In this document: positions 8,461 to 16,758 of the stretch, one piece after another
Layout: each line of letters opens with the position of its first letter
Numbering within the stretch: position 1 is the first letter of the stretch
Assembly: GCA_017347465.1 (NCBI GenBank)
Contig: AP021858.1
Location: 1,940,472-2,004,471 of the forward strand
Source: Candidatus Nitrosymbiomonas proteolyticus
GTDB lineage: Bacteria > Armatimonadota > Fimbriimonadia > Fimbriimonadales > Fimbriimonadaceae
DNA length: 64,000 nt
Reading direction: 5' to 3'
Position numbers and translations under genes: made by a program
Notes under the pieces: generated by a model
Database searches by the model: none
Seen by the model: the letters and a program-made list of their open reading frames with translations, nothing else
Told to the model about the DNA's origin: nothing

Positions 8461-9498
8461 TCAGGACTCAACCGGGCCGGGAAGGGGCGCGGTGGACTCA
8501 GGCTCGGCCTCCCAGCCGCTGCGCTGCCCGGCGGCCAATCGCCACGAGCCCGCGAGCGCGATCATGGCCGCGTTATCCGTGCAGTACTCCGCGCGGGGCG
8601 TCCGAAACCTCCAGCCTCTGCGCTCGCACTCCTTAGCAAGGGACTGGCGAAGGCGCTCGTTTGCGGCCACGCCCCCCACCAGCGTGAGGCAATCGACGCC
8701 CTCTCGCTCGGTGGCCTGCATGCCTCTCAGGACCAGAGCGCGCGCGATCGCGTGTTGGATCGAAGCGGCGGCATCTGGCTTGTCCAGCGATGCTCCCTCC
8801 GACTCCACCAACCGAAGAACCGCTGTCTTCAGGCCGCTAAAGCTCAAATCGAGCGTCTCCTCCTTCTCCAAGGCGACGGGCAACGGGTAGCGCTCGGGGT
8901 TCGCCCCCTGGGCAAGCTCCTGAATCGCCGCACCTCCCGGATTACCCAACCCTAGAAGCCGCGCGGTCTTGTCGAACGCCTCACCTGCCGCGTCGTCGCG
9001 GGTCTGCGCCAATAGCCGGTAGGCCCCCAGGCCTTCGAGTCGCACGATCTCTGTATGCCCGCCCGAGACCAGAAGGCAGACGTGCGGAAATCGGAGGTCG
9101 GGATCGTCAAGAAGCGGGCTCAAGAGGTGGCCTTCGAGGTGGTGGACCGCAACGAACGGAACCTCCAGCGCATACGCCAGCCCCTTCGCGGCGGTGAGCC
9201 CCACGTTGAGCGCGCCGACGAGACCCGGCCGGTTCGTAACCGAGATCGCCGTGATGTCGCTCAGGTTCATGCCCGACTCCGAAAGGGCTTGCTCCATCGC
9301 CGGGAGGAACGCTTCTACGTGCGCCCTCGACGCCGCTTCGGGAACGATCCCGCCCCATTGCTCGTGCAACTTGGCCTGACTCGAAACCACGTTGGCGCGA
9401 ACCGAGAGTCCCTCGAGTACGGCCAGGCTGGTTTCGTCGCAACTCGTCTCGATCCCGAGCACGGGCCCATCCCAAAGCCGCAGAGCTTCCGGGTTCAC
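8461..9498 (-). CDS. tsaD: tRNA N6-threonylcarbamoyladenosine synthase subunit TsaD
   Basis: This 345-residue protein transfers the threonylcarbamoyl group to A37 of ANN-decoding tRNAs, in a complex with TsaB and TsaE. The N-terminus reads GIETSCDETS, the ASKHA phosphate loop. The metal ligands are in HHLEGH (H120 and H124), followed by LVSGGHTEIV. The GTG start at 9498 gives a 4-base GTGA overlap with rimI. Longer in-frame starts would run into the rimI coding sequence and lack homology. It ends 3 bases from the stop of the convergent recombinase gene. Coupling with rimI is common across bacteria; tsaB and tsaE are not in this window. Confidence 0.95.
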   Translation of the reverse strand: MNPEALRLWDGPVLGIETSCDETSLAVLEGLSVRANVVSSQAKLHEQWGGIVPEAASRAHVEAFLPAMEQALSESGMNLSDITAISVTNRPGLVGALNVGLTAAKGLAYALEVPFVAVHHLEGHLLSPLLDDPDLRFPHVCLLVSGGHTEIVRLEGLGAYRLLAQTRDDAAGEAFDKTARLLGLGNPGGAAIQELAQGANPERYPLPVALEKEETLDLSFSGLKTAVLRLVESEGASLDKPDAAASIQHAIARALVLRGMQATEREGVDCLTLVGGVAANERLRQSLAKECERRGWRFRTPRAEYCTDNAAMIALAGSWRLAAGQRSGWEAEPESTAPLPGPVES

Positions 9499-9980
9499 GC
9501 TCGTTTCCTTTTCCCGCTCGTCGGCTCGACCTGCGGGATGTCGAGGTCTTCGAGCCACATGACGGTCGCGTCGTCGTTGTTGGGGTAGTAACGCTTGCGC
9601 GTGGCGGTCTGCCGATATCCAAGGCTCTCATAGAGTTCGATAGCGGGTTCGTTTTGACTGCGGACCTCGAGGGTCGAGCATGTCATCCCGGCTTGCTTTG
9701 CCCTAGAAAGCAGCTCGTTCATCAGGAGTCTGCCTACGCCGGATCGCCGGTAGTCGGGGTGAACGGCAAGGGTCGTGACGTGGGCCTCGTCCACCACGAG
9801 CCAGATCCCCCCAAAGCCGACCGCTTCCGAACCCGAGAGCGCCACAAGGAACACGCTTTGGGGGTTTGCGAGTTCGGATCGGAAGCTCTCAACCGACCAA
9901 GGCGAAGGGTTGCTGAGCCGCTCAATAGCCATAACGGCGTCGATGTGTTCCGGCGCGAACGGGGCAAGGCGAACCTTCAT
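9495..9980 (-). CDS. rimI: GNAT acetyltransferase RimI, ribosomal protein alanine acetylase
   Basis: This 161-residue protein is a GNAT fold. Strand and turn VTTLAVHPDYRRSGVGRLLM carries the acetyl-CoA-binding RxxGxG motif, and LEVRSQNEPAIELYESLGY is the classic RimI C-terminal signature. RimI acetylates the N-terminal alanine of ribosomal protein S18. The ATG at 9980 is preceded by GGAGGG at proper distance, so this start is secure even though the frame stays open further upstream into livF. It lies between livF (4 bases between livF stop and this start) and tsaD (4-base overlap) and is surely cotranscribed with them. Confidence 0.9.
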   Translation of the reverse strand: MKVRLAPFAPEHIDAVMAIERLSNPSPWSVESFRSELANPQSVFLVALSGSEAVGFGGIWLVVDEAHVTTLAVHPDYRRSGVGRLLMNELLSRAKQAGMTCSTLEVRSQNEPAIELYESLGYRQTATRKRYYPNNDDATVMWLEDLDIPQVEPTSGKRKRA

Positions 9981-9984
9981 GCGC

Positions 9985-10686
9985 CTACCCTCCGAGATAG
10001 GCTTCCTTGACTTTCGGGTTGGCGAGCAGGTTTTTGCCTGTGTCCGCCAACACGATCGAACCCGTTTCGAGAACGTAGGCCCGGTGGGCGATGTCGAGCG
10101 CCCGGTGCGCGTTTTGTTCGACCAGCAGCACCGTCGTGCCTTCGCCGTTGATCGTGGTGACGATATCGAAAATCTCGCTGACCAAATTGGGGGCAAGCCC
10201 AAGGCTGGGCTCGTCCAGAAGGAGCAGCTTCGGACGCGACATCAGCGCCCTGCCGATCGCCAGCATCTGTTGCTCCCCTCCGCTGAGCGTCCCCGCGCTT
10301 TGAGAGATTCGTTCCTTGAGGCGAGGGAAGCGCTTCATCACGCCTTCGAGGTCCGCGCCCACCCCGGAGTCCTTACGCGTGAATGCGCCCAGCAACAGGT
10401 TCTCCATCACCGTCATATTCGTGAAGATGCGTCGGCCCTCCGGCGCCTGGCTGATCCCGCGCTTGACGATCTCGTGGGCGGGCATCGCCTCGATGTTCTC
10501 GCCCTGAAACACGATTGTGCCGTGGCGGGCGCGGTTCAGGCCGCTGATGGCGCGGAGCAACGTGCTCTTTCCCGCGCCGTTCGACCCAATGATGGCGACG
10601 ATTTCTCGCTCTTCCACGCGGATGCCGACGTTCTTCAGCGCATGGATCGCGCCGTAGTACACATCGAGTCCGGAGATTTCGAGCAT
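9985..10686 (-). CDS. livF: LivF-like ABC transporter ATP-binding protein (branched-chain amino acid type)
   Basis: This 233-residue ATPase carries Walker A GSNGAGKST (about residues 34-42), the signature LSGGEQQ and Walker B LLLLDEPSLGL. The stretch GISQAPEGRRIFTNMTVMENL is diagnostic of LivF, one of two ATPases of the branched-chain amino acid importer. No livG, permease or binding-protein genes are beside it. It heads a three-gene set with rimI and tsaD, so its membrane partners must be encoded elsewhere. The ATG at 10686 is preceded by TAGAAC 8 bases upstream rather than a clear Shine-Dalgarno. Confidence 0.88.
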   Translation of the reverse strand: MLEISGLDVYYGAIHALKNVGIRVEEREIVAIIGSNGAGKSTLLRAISGLNRARHGTIVFQGENIEAMPAHEIVKRGISQAPEGRRIFTNMTVMENLLLGAFTRKDSGVGADLEGVMKRFPRLKERISQSAGTLSGGEQQMLAIGRALMSRPKLLLLDEPSLGLAPNLVSEIFDIVTTINGEGTTVLLVEQNAHRALDIAHRAYVLETGSIVLADTGKNLLANPKVKEAYLGG

Positions 10687-10842
10687 GGCGCTCAGTTCTA
10701 CCCCAAAATAGCGCCGATCTCGTCCTGGGAGGCGATAGGAAGGCGCGATGATAGGGGCCGAGGAAGGTTCGGACGAATTTCGGCCCTAAACCAGGGAGAT
10801 GAGGGAGTTCGCCGATCTCATCTGATAACATGGACTCGCGTC

Positions 10843-11553
10843 ATGTCGCGTTTGCCTGGGTTCGTTCAACCTCGGAATCGATGTTCCGTCTGCAAGTGGA
10901 GATCAAGACCGCGCTCCACTGCGGAAAGAGCACGAACTAGGACCCGAGCGGCGACCGTCAAGGAGTTGCTCATTGTTTCGGCCGTCATTGCCCTCCTTGT
11001 GGCAATGACCACAGTCGTGTACTTTGGGTTGACTCGCAAGGCCCGCGCCGCGACGTGCGTCGACAATCTCCGCCAAATCGGGAGCGCGTTGCACCTCTAC
11101 GCAGCGGACCATGACGACTGTATCCCTCCCTATTTCACCTTCGACCCTCTCCCGACGGGCGAGCCGACAGCCTTGCAACTCGGGGAGCTTCATCCTGCGA
11201 GGCGCTGGAAAGAGAGCTTAATTCCCTACACTCGGAACGATGGCGTCTTCTTGTGCCCCGACGACCGGTTCGCAAGGACCACCAGCGGGCCCCCCGTCCC
11301 CAACGGGCTGATCCGACTACACACGAGTTACGAGCACGCCCTTCAAGTAAAAGGGGCCTTTCGGGACGCTCAAGGGGGAAAACACTGGGCGATCGGGACG
11401 GTCGCCGATCCCGCGTCGGCCCCCTACTGTCACGATTCCCCCATCGGAGAAGTTCGGAACCAACAGGGCATCTACGAGCCGGTGTCGCCTCACGGAGCCG
11501 TTGCGAACCTTCTGTACCTCGATGGCCACGTTTCGGCAAGACCCGTGAATTGA
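10843..11553 (+). CDS. Prepilin-like protein with atypical leader
   Basis: This 236-residue protein has a long basic leader (about residues 1-38, many R and K) and then a hydrophobic helix beginning ATVKELLIVSAVIALLV. The glutamate at position +5 relative to an Ala-Ala junction fits type IV prepilin-like processing, but the usual Gly at -1 and Phe at +1 are both alanine. Downstream, CVDNLRQIGSALHLYAADHD and a terminal YLDGHVSARPVN match the DUF1559-like, H-X9-DG-type prepilins common in Planctomycetes and Armatimonadota. The in-frame ATG at 10843 is the best start available. It may be a minor pseudopilin; export or assembly partners are not nearby. Confidence 0.65.
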   Translation: MSRLPGFVQPRNRCSVCKWRSRPRSTAERARTRTRAATVKELLIVSAVIALLVAMTTVVYFGLTRKARAATCVDNLRQIGSALHLYAADHDDCIPPYFTFDPLPTGEPTALQLGELHPARRWKESLIPYTRNDGVFLCPDDRFARTTSGPPVPNGLIRLHTSYEHALQVKGAFRDAQGGKHWAIGTVADPASAPYCHDSPIGEVRNQQGIYEPVSPHGAVANLLYLDGHVSARPVN

Positions 11554-11698
11554 CCGCTCAAGGTCGCCATTCCTGAAGCAACGAGAATTCTGAGGATGAG
11601 CCTTGGGCGCTCGTCCGACAATGCGGAAGGGTCGACTTACGTCAGAAGTGAGCGAACGGACGCTAGCCCTGGGTATTTTCTTGGGGTTGTCCGACAAC

Positions 11699-11704
11699 TA
11701 TCAT
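11699..11704 (+). promoter_or_regulatory. -10-like box (TATCAT) directly before glgP ATG
   Basis: TATCAT ends 6 bases before the ATG at 11711. There is no Shine-Dalgarno in between (GCGGCC). This fits a leaderless transcript and also supports 11711 rather than an earlier in-frame start. Confidence 0.4.
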
Positions 11705-11710
11705 GCGGCC

Positions 11711-14281
11711 ATGAAGCATCCCAAGTACTCGCATTCGTTCGAAGTGACGTCGGAACTGCCGGAGGAGCTTCACCCTCTCAAGCGGCTTGCGTTCAACCTT
11801 CGCTGGACCTGGCACGAACCCACTCAGGAGCTTTTCCGGCAGGTCGACCGGCAGTTGTGGGAGGAGGTTGAGCACAACCCGGTGCAACTGCTCAACGGCC
11901 TGCCCGCGAAGCGAATCCAGGCTCTCTGCAACGATGCCGCCTTTCTCGCGAGCCTCAAGGTGTGCGCCGACGACCTCGATCAGTACCTCGAAGGGAAGAC
12001 CTGGTTTGGCGAGACCTTCCCCGAACAGGTGGGCCGGACCCTGGTCGCGTATTTCTGCGCTGAGTTCGGGATCTCCGAAACGCTTCCGATCTATAGCGGA
12101 GGGCTCGGCGTTCTTGCGGGCGACCACCTTAAGGCCGCGAGCGATCTCGGCGTGCCGCTGGTCGGTGTTGGGCTCCTTTATTCCCGAGGATACTTCCGCC
12201 AAATCCTCACCTCTGACGGCTGGCAACAGGAGCACTATCCGAAGTACGACTTTTATCAATATCCGCTCCAACTCATGCGCGGAGAGGACCAGCAGCCGTT
12301 GCGGGTGGAAGTCGAACTCCCCGACCGCACCATCATCTGCCAGGTCTGGAAGTGCGACGTCGGACGAATTCAGTTGGTTCTGCTGGACAGCAACGTCCTT
12401 GAAAACGCGCCTGTCGATCAGGAGATCACCGACACGCTTTATGGCGGCGACCAAGAGATGCGGATTCGCCAGGAGCTGATCTTGGGCGTTGGGGGCATGC
12501 GAGCGCTCGATACGTTGGGGATTCGCCCCACGGTCTGCCACATGAACGAGGGCCATTCGGCGTTCCTTTCGCTCGAACGCATTCGGCAGTTCGTCAAGCA
12601 GCGCGGCTGCGACTTCCGGTTGGCGCGGAAGGTGGTCGTGGCGGGGAACGTGTTTACGACGCACACGCCGGTCCCTGCCGGGTTCGACCTTTTTCCTCCG
12701 GACGTGCTCGAGCGGTACGCGTCGAGCCTAGCGCAAGAGATCGGGCTCAAGATGGACGACCTGATCCGACTCGGGCGCATCGACCCTGAAAACGACGGAG
12801 AGCCGTTCAACATGGCCGTCTTCGCGATGGAAAACTCGAACTATGTGAACGGAGTCTCAGAGCTTCACGCCCGCGTGACGAGGCAGATGTTTCACGCTCG
12901 ATGGCCCGACTACCCCGAAGACGAAGTGCCTGTGTCGGCGATTACAAACGGCGTCCACACGTTGAGTTGGACGAGCCCTCGAATGGCCAAACTGTTCGAC
13001 ACCTATCTGGGTTCGGAGTGGCGCGAACGCCCCGACGACCCCGAAACGTGGGCTCAGGTGCATGCGATCCCCGATCGCGAGCTGTGGGAGGTTCGGGAGA
13101 ACATGCGCGGCGACTTCGTTCGCTTCGTCCGCAAGCGAGTTCAGCGCGACCTCGTGCGCCGAGGGCACACCCGTTCCGACGCAAGCCAAGCGGAGACGAT
13201 CTTGGACCCGCGGATATTGACGATCGGCTTCGCCCGCCGGTTCGCGACCTACAAACGCGCCACGCTCCTCCTTTCCGATCCCGAGCGGCTGCGCTCGCTG
13301 CTCTTCCATTCCGATCGCCCGATTCAAATCGTCATCGCCGGAAAGAGCCACCCCAAAGATGATGAAGGCAAGAGACTGATCCAGCAAATCGTCGCTTTTG
13401 TGGAGTCGGAGTCGGCAATGCAGAGGATCGTGTTTCTCGAGGACTACGACATCAGCGTCGCGAAGATGATGGTCCAGGGCATCGATCTCTGGCTCAATAA
13501 CCCCCGAAGACCGATGGAGGCGAGCGGAACGAGCGGCATGAAGGTGGTGCCGAACGGGGGCCTGAATTGCTCCGCGCTGGACGGCTGGTGGGATGAAGGC
13601 TTCGACCCGGGCGTCGGCTGGGCGATCGGAAGCCGGAACGACTATGCCGATACCGGGTTCCAAGACTGGGTCGACAGCCGGTCGCTGTACGTAGCGCTCG
13701 AAGGAGAAGTCTCGAACAAGTTCTACACTCGCTCCAACGGCGATCCTCCGACCGGATGGGTCGAGATGATCAAGCAAAGCATGGCGAAGCTTGCGCCCCG
13801 GTTTTCGACGGCGCGAATGGTTCGCGATTATGCAGAGAAGTTCTATCTGCCTGCTTCGGTGTCGTTCCAAGCGATGGAATCGAACGGCTTGGGCCGCGCG
13901 AAAGAGGCGCTCGCTTGGCGCGATAAGGTGCGGGCGGCTTGGCCCAAAGTGCGAGTCGATTCGGTCTCGGATACGCTGCAGAGCCGAAATCTCGTGGGAT
14001 CGACGTTTTCGATCCGCGTGACAGCCGATCTCGACGGTTTGATGCCGGAAGAGGCCCGCGTTCAGGCCGTCGTCGGACGAGTCGGCTCCAATCGAGAGCT
14101 TCAAGACGTTTGGCATGTGGACCTGACGCACGTTGGCTCCGAGAACGGGATGCACTCGTTTGAAGGAGAAGTGCCTTGCCGGCAGGCCGGGCACCTCGGC
14201 TATACCGTGCGAATCGTGCCTTCGAGCCCCGACGTCGTGATCCCCAGCGAACTCAACCTAGTGCGTTGGGAAAAGGATTAA
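11711..14281 (+). CDS. glgP: Alpha-glucan (glycogen/maltodextrin) phosphorylase
   Basis: This 856-residue cytoplasmic enzyme cleaves alpha-1,4-glucan with phosphate to give glucose 1-phosphate. The N-terminus (LKRLAFNLRWTWHEPT) is the DUF3417 extension found on the archaeal/thermophile-type GT35 phosphorylases. The GT35 body follows, with the substrate region NEGHSAFLSLERI and the PLP site EASGTSGMKVVPNGG, where K611 should form the Schiff base. I chose ATG 11711; the frame stays open upstream, but the extra residues are unlike the family and a -10-like box precedes this ATG. Its stop overlaps the stop of the convergent membrane-protein gene by 4 bases. No other glycogen genes are adjacent. 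Confidence 0.92.
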   Translation: MKHPKYSHSFEVTSELPEELHPLKRLAFNLRWTWHEPTQELFRQVDRQLWEEVEHNPVQLLNGLPAKRIQALCNDAAFLASLKVCADDLDQYLEGKTWFGETFPEQVGRTLVAYFCAEFGISETLPIYSGGLGVLAGDHLKAASDLGVPLVGVGLLYSRGYFRQILTSDGWQQEHYPKYDFYQYPLQLMRGEDQQPLRVEVELPDRTIICQVWKCDVGRIQLVLLDSNVLENAPVDQEITDTLYGGDQEMRIRQELILGVGGMRALDTLGIRPTVCHMNEGHSAFLSLERIRQFVKQRGCDFRLARKVVVAGNVFTTHTPVPAGFDLFPPDVLERYASSLAQEIGLKMDDLIRLGRIDPENDGEPFNMAVFAMENSNYVNGVSELHARVTRQMFHARWPDYPEDEVPVSAITNGVHTLSWTSPRMAKLFDTYLGSEWRERPDDPETWAQVHAIPDRELWEVRENMRGDFVRFVRKRVQRDLVRRGHTRSDASQAETILDPRILTIGFARRFATYKRATLLLSDPERLRSLLFHSDRPIQIVIAGKSHPKDDEGKRLIQQIVAFVESESAMQRIVFLEDYDISVAKMMVQGIDLWLNNPRRPMEASGTSGMKVVPNGGLNCSALDGWWDEGFDPGVGWAIGSRNDYADTGFQDWVDSRSLYVALEGEVSNKFYTRSNGDPPTGWVEMIKQSMAKLAPRFSTARMVRDYAEKFYLPASVSFQAMESNGLGRAKEALAWRDKVRAAWPKVRVDSVSDTLQSRNLVGSTFSIRVTADLDGLMPEEARVQAVVGRVGSNRELQDVWHVDLTHVGSENGMHSFEGEVPCRQAGHLGYTVRIVPSSPDVVIPSELNLVRWEKD

Positions 14282-14643
14282 AACTCGCTGCGGTCCGTCC
14301 TTCGCCGAATGACGAATTCGGAGAGGAGGCTGATCAGAATCAGCGAAACGGGCAGCCAGAACCCCGCCCAGTGCGCGATCATGATCTTCTGGCCGCGTCC
14401 CCGCAGCAGGTCCTTGTAGGCAATCGCCTCGAAGCTGCCGCCCACCACGTTATAGAAAGGGCCAAACCCGGCGTAGGCGCCCAGGATCAGGATGAGGAGG
14501 CCAACGTACTTCCAATACGGTTTGCCGCCCTGCAGTTGAGTTCGTAATCCCAAGATGAACGCGAGCGCTCCAAACAAACACGCGAGTCCAGGTAGCAAAA
14601 GTACATCGACCCATGAGGCAGGTGGAAGCATGGCGAGCAACAT
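14278..14643 (-). CDS. Small membrane protein of unknown function
   Basis: This 121-residue protein has three hydrophobic segments (about 10-32, 45-66 and 86-108), with a basic C-terminus (FVIRRRTDR). I chose ATG 14643, which has GAGAGG about 7 bases upstream; a longer frame exists but starts in unlikely sequence. The loop between helices two and three (YNVVGGSFEAIAYKDLLRG) has no motif I recognise. It is convergent with the phosphorylase gene and the two stops overlap. There is no basis for a function call. Confidence 0.55.
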   Translation of the reverse strand: MLLAMLPPASWVDVLLLPGLACLFGALAFILGLRTQLQGGKPYWKYVGLLILILGAYAGFGPFYNVVGGSFEAIAYKDLLRGRGQKIMIAHWAGFWLPVSLILISLLSEFVIRRRTDRSEF

Positions 14644-14904
14644 CGATAACCCTCTCTTTTCGGGACGTGGGAGCAACTATTGTGCCACATTGGGGAGTCG
14701 AATGAAAAGCACCCGCTCCGCGCGGGGAGAATCCGGTGGAATCCGAGGCGGCCTGCGGCCACGCCCCTTGCCTTCAGCTGGGATGCATCGCGTCAGCATC
14801 GGAGACGGTGGGCGACAATGAGCGCTTCTACTCGCAGTGGGACTCCGAAGGTTCCGTCCGGCGGCGCGAGAGAACCCTTTGAAAGGTCGACGGTTTGCTT
14901 GCGC

Positions 14905-15078
14905 CTACTCGAACTCGGGATGTTGGAGCGCCGTAGAATGCGGAAGGCCCCTCAGCTTCCCGATCACCGCGCCAGCCCAAAGCTCGCCCGTATCGGCGCG
15001 AAGATCGACATGGGCGTAGAATCTCAACGCCTGAAGGAGTTCGTCAAGCCACCGCCGATTCGGCTTAGGAGTTCTTCG
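14905..15078 (-). pseudogene. Out-of-frame C-terminal continuation of the neighbouring secreted gene
   Basis: A second frame opens inside the end of the 15024-15980 gene and runs to a TAG at 14907-14905. It encodes about 57 residues including RRWLDELLQALRFYAHVD and RADTGELWAGAVIGK. The latter closely resembles the motif RADTGQVWGGYVSGVK in the in-frame part of the same gene. The two segments read as successive copies of one beta-strand module. The natural explanation is a frameshift near 15065-15080 that moved the original C-terminus out of frame. A sequencing error would look the same. Confidence 0.6.
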
Positions 15079-15980
15079 CTAAGCTTCACTCCGCTCACAT
15101 AACCACCCCACACTTGTCCCGTGTCAGCGCGGATGCTGACGTGGTCAAAGAATCCAGGCATGGTGGCTGGTCCAAACCGAACGCGATAGACCAAGCGTGC
15201 TTGATACGGCGCGCGCTGAAAACCTGGTGGGGAGCCATTCCAGCCATTCGGAACCGCATAACCCAGCCCAACTACATCCGCCTCCTCTTTGGTGGCTCTC
15301 AAAGGTCGTCCCTTTTCCGAACAGTAGGAGCTGTACGCGCGCCAAGCAAGATCTTTCGCCTGAGCCTCAGTAACCCGAATCTCCGTAGGTGTCACTTCGT
15401 ATTCACGATCCTGTTCGATCTCGACGATGCGGCCCGTCTCCGAATCCAAACCGATGACCAATTGAGGACCCAACGAATAGAATTGGTAGGGGCCCAAGTC
15501 CGGCTTGAAGTTGGCGAAGTAGTAACCCCAGAGGGACTTCGTCGGGTCGTCCGGATGAAATGCATATCGCATTTTCGCGTTCGGCCATACGCCGAGCTTG
15601 TTTGCAATCGAGCGCAGTTCCATTTTGGCGTCTTCGTCCGACGCGAAATGCCGATGTCCCGTTCGATGAGAGTCCGGCTTTACGTCATGGGAACCATCGA
15701 CTAAGTACAGTCGCACTACGTCTCCAGTTCGGGAGTCGAGAAGAAGACAATAACCACCGGCCACGAAGACCCACTGCCGCCTCTCTCCTCGGTACGTCAT
15801 CATGAACTTGGGGTGCCACTCTGTAAACCCGAGGTTCAGGTCCCTTGCAAGCTGGTTAGCTTTCTGCTGGATGCGCTCGAAAGGCAGGTCGCCGGGTTGC
15901 GGCGTCGCTTCCTCGCCCTGTGGAGCGTGCATCGAGAGACCCACCGATAGCACGGCGATCATCGTTGAAATGGTTATCAT
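15024..15980 (-). CDS. Secreted PepSY/YpeB-like protein, probably frameshifted near its end
   Basis: This 318-residue protein begins at ATG 15980, preceded by GGAGGG. A signal peptide (about 1-20, ending near SMHAPQG) indicates export. The body contains repeated modules of the form D-[ST]-x-T-G-x-[VI]-x-x-[LI], for example LLLDSRTGDVVRLYL, IGLDSETGRIVEIE and SIRADTGQVWGG, which is the pattern of PepSY-like peptidase-inhibitor folds. Similar modules occur in the two proteins at 47862-50343. The in-frame end (LTNSFRR) is unlikely to be native because the other frame continues the repeat pattern. No function can be assigned beyond secreted PepSY-like protein. Confidence 0.6.
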   Translation of the reverse strand: MITISTMIAVLSVGLSMHAPQGEEATPQPGDLPFERIQQKANQLARDLNLGFTEWHPKFMMTYRGERRQWVFVAGGYCLLLDSRTGDVVRLYLVDGSHDVKPDSHRTGHRHFASDEDAKMELRSIANKLGVWPNAKMRYAFHPDDPTKSLWGYYFANFKPDLGPYQFYSLGPQLVIGLDSETGRIVEIEQDREYEVTPTEIRVTEAQAKDLAWRAYSSYCSEKGRPLRATKEEADVVGLGYAVPNGWNGSPPGFQRAPYQARLVYRVRFGPATMPGFFDHVSIRADTGQVWGGYVSGVKLSEELLSRIGGGLTNSFRR

Positions 15981-16107
15981 TGGATCACCCTCCGCCATTG
16001 TAACCCAATGAGCCAAGCGTTACAAGACGTTGTCGGGTTCTGTCGCCCATTCAGTAAGTTGCGTCTTGGCTGGAGTCAAACCCGGCGCAGAGTCGGTGCC
16101 CGGGTGC

Positions 16108-16142
16108 CCCGGACAGGCGGCTGACCGTGCCGTTTGTCCGGG
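16108..16142 (+). repeat. Palindrome copy 1 (REP-like)
   Basis: On the plus strand CCCGGACAGGCGG pairs with CCGTTTGTCCGGG across a 9-base loop, giving 13 pairs including two G-T wobbles. The same design recurs in inverted orientation at 16258-16295, with a compensatory base-pair change. Confidence 0.65.
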
Positions 16143-16257
16143 AGGATTGGGAGACCCCCGCCCGGAGAACAGGAAAGGACGTACCCGCAAGAATAAGCCT
16201 GGGTGCCCTCACCCTGGCCACTTGATCGACCCAGATGAATTCTCGCCTTCAGCCCAT

Positions 16258-16295
16258 CCCTGACAAACGGCACAATCCCTCCCCGCCTGTCAGGG
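16258..16295 (-). repeat. Palindrome copy 2 (REP-like, inverted)
   Basis: On the minus strand CCCTGACAGGCGG pairs with CCGTTTGTCAGGG across a 12-base loop. Compared with copy 1 the fourth pair changes from G-C to T-A, keeping the stem. Flanks are also alike (GGGTGxCC before, GGGAxG after). The inverted pair resembles a BIME made of two REP elements. Confidence 0.65.
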
Positions 16296-16356
16296 CCACC
16301 CGCTGGCGAGAGAGGGCCTACTGTACAGAAGCTGCGCGCTGCACAGGGCCCAGAAG

Positions 16357-16758
16357 TTACAGGTCGTACCGCTTGGGGCCGTCGTCTTTGGTGCCTTCGG
16401 AGATTCTCTTAACGAATGCGATCAGCTCGGCTGGGTTGAATGGCTTGGTCAGATACATGTCCGCGCCGAAGTGGTAGCCTTCGAACACGTCCTTGTCCTG
16501 CGCCTTTGCCGTCAGCATGATGACGGGCAGGTTTTCGGTTTCCGGGTCGCGGCGGATGGCTTTGAGGACTTCGAACCCGTCCATATACGGCATCATCACG
16601 TCCAGAACGACCATGCTCGGCTTCTCGGATTTGATCTTCTCGAGGCCTTCCTTGCCGTCGAAAGCCGTCACGACCTGGTAGCCGTGTCGCTCCAGATTCA
16701 CCTGAATCAAACGGACGATGTTTCTCTCGTCGTCACAAACCAAAATCTTGGATGGCAT
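16357..16758 (-). CDS. Stand-alone response regulator receiver protein
   Basis: This 133-residue protein consists of one REC domain. The acidic pocket is in LVCDDE, the phosphoacceptor is D53 in VLDVMMPYMDG, the conserved Thr is in MLTAKAQ, and the switch lysine is in YLTKPF. There is no output domain, so it acts like CheY or as a phosphorelay intermediate. Upstream of the ATG at 16758 a GGAGA serves as ribosome binding site. No histidine kinase is directly adjacent; the nearest is at 18988-20610 on the other strand. Its partner is unknown. Confidence 0.88.
   Translation of the reverse strand: MPSKILVCDDERNIVRLIQVNLERHGYQVVTAFDGKEGLEKIKSEKPSMVVLDVMMPYMDGFEVLKAIRRDPETENLPVIMLTAKAQDKDVFEGYHFGADMYLTKPFNPAELIAFVKRISEGTKDDGPKRYDL

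Larger units (their letters stand above)
15981..16356. other. 376-bp intergenic region holding two inverted palindromes
   Basis: No gene is visible. The left end serves as leader of the secreted PepSY-like gene (minus strand). The middle holds two long GC-rich palindromes in opposite orientation, listed separately. The right end follows the stop of the response regulator and contains GCGCGCTGCACAGG-type GC-rich sequence. Searches by eye for tRNA, RNase P, tmRNA and SRP RNA signatures were negative. Confidence 0.6.

Noticed and set aside
9775-10842. Long plus-strand N-terminal extension of the prepilin-like gene
   Set aside because: This part of the frame runs opposite livF and rimI and has no prepilin features; the gene is taken to start at 10843.
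12857-14194. 445-codon open frame on the minus strand opposite glgP
   Set aside because: glgP is certain in this region, and the antisense product has the R/H/P-rich composition of a shadow frame.
16080-16340. Possible tRNA, RNase P RNA, tmRNA or SRP RNA in a GC-rich structured gap
   Set aside because: None of the conserved core sequences of these RNAs could be found on either strand; two inverted palindromes explain the structure better.
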